This document shows positions 59,926 to 64,000 of a stretch of 64,000 bases of DNA, one piece after another. The position numbers and the translations under genes are program-made. Within the stretch, counting starts at the first letter, position 1. Each line of letters begins with the position of its first letter. The notes under the pieces were generated by a model that saw only the letters and a program-made list of their open reading frames with translations, had not been told where the DNA came from and did not search any database. The stretch comes from Siphonodentalium dalli (Eukaryota > Mollusca > Scaphopoda > Gadilida > Siphonodentaliidae): assembly GCA_032622095.1 (NCBI GenBank), contig CP136067.1, positions 62,570,893-62,634,892 on the forward strand, written 5' to 3'.

Positions 59926-60578
59926 ACTATAAGTAATAGCATTGATGATTGTATTTCAGATCCACGCACATGTACAGACTATAGTCATATATAAAACTTT
60001 CTAGAATCTAGTACTTAGGGCATATCACAAACAAGTATTGGCATGGTTGTGAGCCAATCCAGACGATTTATCATATCGAAAATGTATTATCTCTCCATAT
60101 ATAGGAATTGTTCAAATTATCTAAAACATATGAACAGTTTCGGTTCCAGTTCCAGTTCTAGTAGGCCTAGAGCCTATAGTAATACCAAAAAGGAAAATGT
60201 GCATATGAACCAGTGTACGAATTAACTTTTATGTATGCCTGCATGACCACCGACCCGACCTCGCATTACGACTTAGAACTAGGCCTAAAATGATGCTTAA
60301 CCCTTTGAGTTTGAACGTTGATGGTCAATTTAGTGCCAAATCCATATACACGGATGTATATTACTGAGATTCATTTGGACAATCAGAGCTGAACTTCGGT
60401 CATGTACTGGATGGAGTTCAAGTGCAATAAGAAATTCACACACATTCTGTACATGACCTTTATGTGTGCCTTCAAACTAGACCACCTTGCATGCACATCA
60501 TCCTATAAATATACACTAATTAAGTAAATTAATTTTTCTTCTTTGATTATTTTCAAATTAGCCTGAATTAGACATTAA
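59926..60578. other. No recognisable gene
   Basis: Short frames only. Confidence 0.4.
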
Positions 60579-61047
60579 AGGTACTCAACCCGATAAAACT
60601 CCTCTCAATTACTATTTCAATGGCTTCGGGGGTCAAAAATATTTGATTCGAGTCGAGGAAGTCACCCATCAAAGCTCAGATTTGTTAGATATCGATTTTA
60701 GAAATCTATTATTTTTCATTATCGGGAATTCTTTCTGGCCCAGTACGTAGTCAATTATTACCACTTGATTATAGAGTTATCCATCCTTGTCTGTTTGAAT
60801 AGAATTTTGGCGTAAAATCTCGAGCATGTTACCAAATTGACGGCAGTTATAAGTACTCATCTCGAGAACATAAGAATTTTCAAAAATCAATATCTAATAA
60901 CTCTGAGCTTTGTTTGATGGGTTCCTCGACTCGAATCAAATATTTTTTACCCCCAAAGCCAAAGAAATAGTAATATAGGACCCTCTGATCGGATTGTTGT
61001 TGTTGGAATATGTTGAGATGGGGACCCTCTTTACGGGTTGAGTACCT
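60579..61047. mobile_element. TTAA-flanked MITE, 469 bp, TIRs over 100 bp
   Basis: TIRs AGGTACTCAACCCG and CGGGTTGAGTACCT, flanked by TTAA (60575-60578 and 61048-61051). Arms match for more than 100 bp (ATTTGATTCGAGTCGAGGA, AGCTCAGA). PiggyBac or Kolobok type target. Non-coding. Confidence 0.85.
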
Positions 61048-61051
61048 TTAA

Positions 61052-62280
61052 GTGTCATTTACATACTAGTATATGCAGGTAATTATGGGATATAATAATT
61101 ACAATGTGAACAAAACTGTAATGTGTCCTGGCCCCTCTTCACATCTATTTAAATAATATTTTTATACTTTTCAGAAGACTATCCAAGGAAGGTTATATTT
61201 TTGTTTCTTTCAATAAATGTTATTTAAACTTTATTTCATGTCTACTTATTTACTTATTGATGGTTGTCAACAACACTGAAACAAATAATTTGACAATTCA
61301 AGTATATTTAAAAATCAATTTAGTATACAAACACTGATACAAATATTTAGTTCATACATTACACTCATGCATCAACTAACTGTATGAGTAAAGAGACTGT
61401 GATGAAGTATAAGAATTATTGTAATATTCTATCATGAGTTGTTAGCTGATATTGTCAGACTGCATTAAGTTCATCCTACCCTAGAGCTACCTGAAGTATT
61501 TTTTTTATTGATCTACACAGCGAACTAGACAATTTTCAATATAAAAACTGCCAAGCAAGCTGAAACAGAAACAATAAAAAAAAATTGCGCGCAAAAAAAA
61601 TCAATGAAAATTTTGGGACCCACCCCCACAATATTCACTATTTTTCCATTTTATATCAACTTATGGGGGTAATTATAACAATATTGAATGTATTAGTGCT
61701 TCTCATATTGCAACAAGCCACAACATATAAACAAATATGTTTAAAACAGTTGAAAATATGTCAATGAAAAAAAAAATGCAAAAAAGGTGGTCAAAAACAG
61801 TTCCCAAAAACCCACCCACCCCCACCTCATGTCTCGTAAAAAAATTCGCCCCCCCCCCCCTGCTACGTTCTTTAATATTTTTTGTTTCGGGATTGGAAGT
61901 AGCTGAAACAAAATGAAAAAAAAATTAACTGCACAAAACAAGCGAGGACATGAATAATAGGAAAAAAGCACAATTTATCACCAGTTCCAACAGTAGAAAA
62001 TGATATAGAAGATATGACTATATGAAGATATGAGTACATGTTTTGCTGCAAAATGTAGTACAATATAATAGCATCCCAATAATGTATACATTTGTATACA
62101 TTTTATAAGATCACACGAGGGAATCGATCGAACGCAGCTCTGAGCAATCGGAGGCCGCTCCGAGCAGCCAACGAGGCACTCCGACTTTTTTGAGTCATTT
62201 TTGGAGACAGGAATTTAGAACTCAGCACTGAACCACAAGATTCCGGACAAATGGAGAGGTATGTATATTATCTGTTTTAG
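61052..62280. other. AT-rich, no gene
   Basis: A C-run at 61850-61860 and polyA runs (near 61577, 61766, 61917). A duplicated segment type (CCCACCCCCAC followed by about 200 bp) appears near 61620 and 61810 with weak similarity. Confidence 0.4.
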
Positions 62281-62755
62281 GTATGCCCAGTAATATGGTT
62301 ATTGTCCAGCACGCAGTAAGGCAAGCGGGGCAAGCGGAAGAAGGGAGCAGGAAACCACCCCTGCTGTTCCTGCCGCCTGCTTCGAGGTGGAACTGGACAG
62401 TTTTACACCTCGGACACCGGATTACCAACATATCCCGGTGTCCCCCAGCTCCACCAGCACCAACAACAACACCAGTGCAGCCACCACCATGTCTACGGAG
62501 GAAATCATTGCTGACTCCAAAAGAAGGACCGATATAGTGGAGAAAGAATGGCAATACCAACAACAACAACAACAAGAACAATTTGATATCCAAAAAGAAA
62601 AAATAGAACTCCTCTTACAACAACAACAGAATTCTCCACCTTCTTCAACTGAGAAACCAAACTCGAAGAAAAAGCGGAAAAAAAACGATAAAGTCAAACA
62701 TCATAAAATGCTTATTTGTTTGTTTGTTTGTTTGTTTTTTGATTCATCTCAATAA
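62281..62755 (+). CDS. Candidate terminal exon, Gln/Lys-rich protein
   Basis: A pyrimidine-rich acceptor (TATTATCTGTTTTAG) precedes 62281. The frame containing FEVELDSFTPRTPDYQ (about 62380), a Ser/Thr/Asn linker, MSTEEIIADSKRR, a Gln-rich coiled segment with IQKEKIELLLQQQQ and a basic stretch SKKKRKKNDKVKHHK is open to TAA 62753-62755. The stop lies within AATAAA. The pattern (linker, glutamine/charged helix, basic tail) resembles C-termini of Myb/SANT- or MADF-type proteins of invertebrates and transposons. In this frame a TAA near 62290 bounds the exon start, so the real acceptor may be the later TTATTGTCCAG at about 62310. No upstream exon found. Confidence 0.35.
62714..62736 (+). repeat. 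TTTG microsatellite
   Basis: Five TTTG units at the 3' end of the candidate exon, coding for hydrophobic residues if translated. Confidence 0.9.
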
Positions 62756-62758
62756 AGG
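62750..62758 (+). promoter_or_regulatory. Possible polyadenylation signal AATAAA
   Basis: CAATAAAGGC overlaps the TAA stop of the candidate exon. No downstream GT-rich element is obvious, so the use is uncertain. Confidence 0.3.
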
Positions 62759-62759
62759 C

Positions 62760-64000
62760 ATTAAAATGAGGGGTTAAGGAGAGGTGCCACTCGGCCCTTT
62801 CGAGAATCCCGGGCCAGCCACCCAAACTACTATCTCTCTCTCTGGTGGAACGGCAGAGACAAACGATATATAATGCTGTGGGTGTGTCAGAGAATGGTAA
62901 CCCGTGACGAACATACTGGAACTGTTGACAAAACATCCATTATTTTTCACGGACAAATACAGTACTCGCTATTTACGATTGAATGTACTTGAAGCCAAAT
63001 ATTACCCCAAGCCGCCACAGAAATTTTAGCCCAAAATTCACAAGAATAAGCATCCGACGGAGGAAAACGTGAAGAGTGGTGTAGCGATGATTTTACAACG
63101 AGGCTGAACTGTGATAGTCAACAAGGCCCCTCCGAATGACTACACAGGAGTACGATTATCAAAATGTAGTTTTACTACATAAAATGGCACTGCTTTAGCC
63201 AGAGTTTCTCTGACTCGCAAATGCTATAATTCTTGGTGATGGAAGATGGCACAATTCACATAAAATAGCGGCTGTATATATTGATTGTTGAATAAGACAT
63301 AAGAGTTATACTGAATGTTATATCACTCAAACTGCACTGTGCTGACTCAAAATAGCCATGGACTCAGAAATAATGAATGTTTACTGATCTACAGTCTGTT
63401 CCAAAGATTCCAATATTTGAATAATACTATATGGGATAGCGATTGCCCGACCAAAGATATACTGAACTAACAAGACATACCAATGTGTAGCCTACATATT
63501 ACATAAATAAGTTAATCATTAGGATCATTATGCCCTATTTTTTTCAGAAAAAGAAAAAGGGGAAGAAACATATTCGACCAAAAAATGAAGGGGATGCGGG
63601 ATATGGATAGGCAATGTATCGCAGATAAGACGAACCAAGACGAAATTCCCATGCTCCACCACACGACCCCACGAGCAGACATTGGCAAATTTTGACGAGA
63701 CTCTAACGTTTGCTCCATATAAGCATGCAGTGGAACTGAGTTTTGGAAGACCGACTATCGCCTGTTTGGCGACAAGTTTATACTATACGTTATATGAGTG
63801 GAGTGGTTTATTCCCAATTTTCTTTTTCTGAAGAATAGGACATAATGATCCTAATTATTAACTTAATTATGTAATAAGTACATATTGATATGACTTGTTA
63901 TTTCAGTATATCTTATCCTTAAATTGGCTGCACATATTCACAATGTGCGATCAGACGTGTTGAAACTGAAATGCATTTTGTTATTGCGTGCAGTGATTAC
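62760..64000. other. No recognisable gene
   Basis: Short frames (74 codons or fewer), no repeat array. The minus-strand frame at 63512-63718 has no motif I recognise. Confidence 0.4.

Noticed and set aside
1-64000. tRNA and rRNA genes
   Set aside because: No A-box/B-box pair or conserved rRNA stretch was recognised by eye on either strand; a covariance search could still find one.

Overview
The window is metazoan genomic DNA dominated by mobile elements. It has no operons or ribosome binding sites, no tRNA or rRNA that I can see, and no long intact gene. The evidence for an animal is decayed non-LTR and Ty3/gypsy reverse transcriptases, terminal-inverted-repeat (TIR) elements with clean target site duplications (TSDs), a Helitron-like tail, many minisatellites, and open frames that almost all end within 70-170 codons. 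The style (fold-back elements, GTCT microsatellite inside a Helitron-like element, FEN1-like transposon gene fragments) suggests a marine invertebrate, possibly a mollusc or another lophotrochozoan. The sequence alone does not fix the species.

Layout. 1-7.4 kb: a LINE on the minus strand is interrupted by a 6.3 kb near-palindrome, which itself carries a 1.26 kb fold-back element built on 16-bp repeats. 7.5-17.4 kb: two short TIR elements (TTAA and TA targets), part of a dispersed tandem-array family, a TIR element with a nested MITE, a 150-180 bp tandem repeat, and one small candidate host exon (16722-16946, minus). 17.4-25.2 kb: the second copy of the 16-bp-repeat fold-back element, a decayed satellite array, a 106-bp MITE, a 502-bp direct repeat pair and a complex AT-rich tandem region. 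25.8-28.8 kb: Helitron-like element. 30.1-33.9 kb: a palindromic block of about 27 satellite units of about 142 bp, flanked by a target duplication. 34.2-43.5 kb: nested TIR elements and a 3 kb tandem duplication. 44.3-47.8 kb: a palindrome and a gypsy pol remnant split by a TIR element. 49.3-54.2 kb: three minisatellites and a CR1/Jockey-like LINE fragment. 54.7-59.5 kb: a 4.85 kb inverted-repeat element with two broken copies of a gene whose motifs match the acidic-residue order of FEN1/XPG nucleases. 59.8-64 kb: LINE 3' tail, a TTAA MITE and one candidate terminal exon.

The most interesting objects are the FEN1/XPG-like gene inside a long-inverted-repeat element and the palindromic satellite at 30-34 kb that appears to have inserted as one unit. 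Several insertions can be proven inside the window because an empty paralogous site is also present. Nothing here forms a working pathway. The genes that can be named are transposon-derived and broken. All judgements of homology are from reading the sequence; no search was run.
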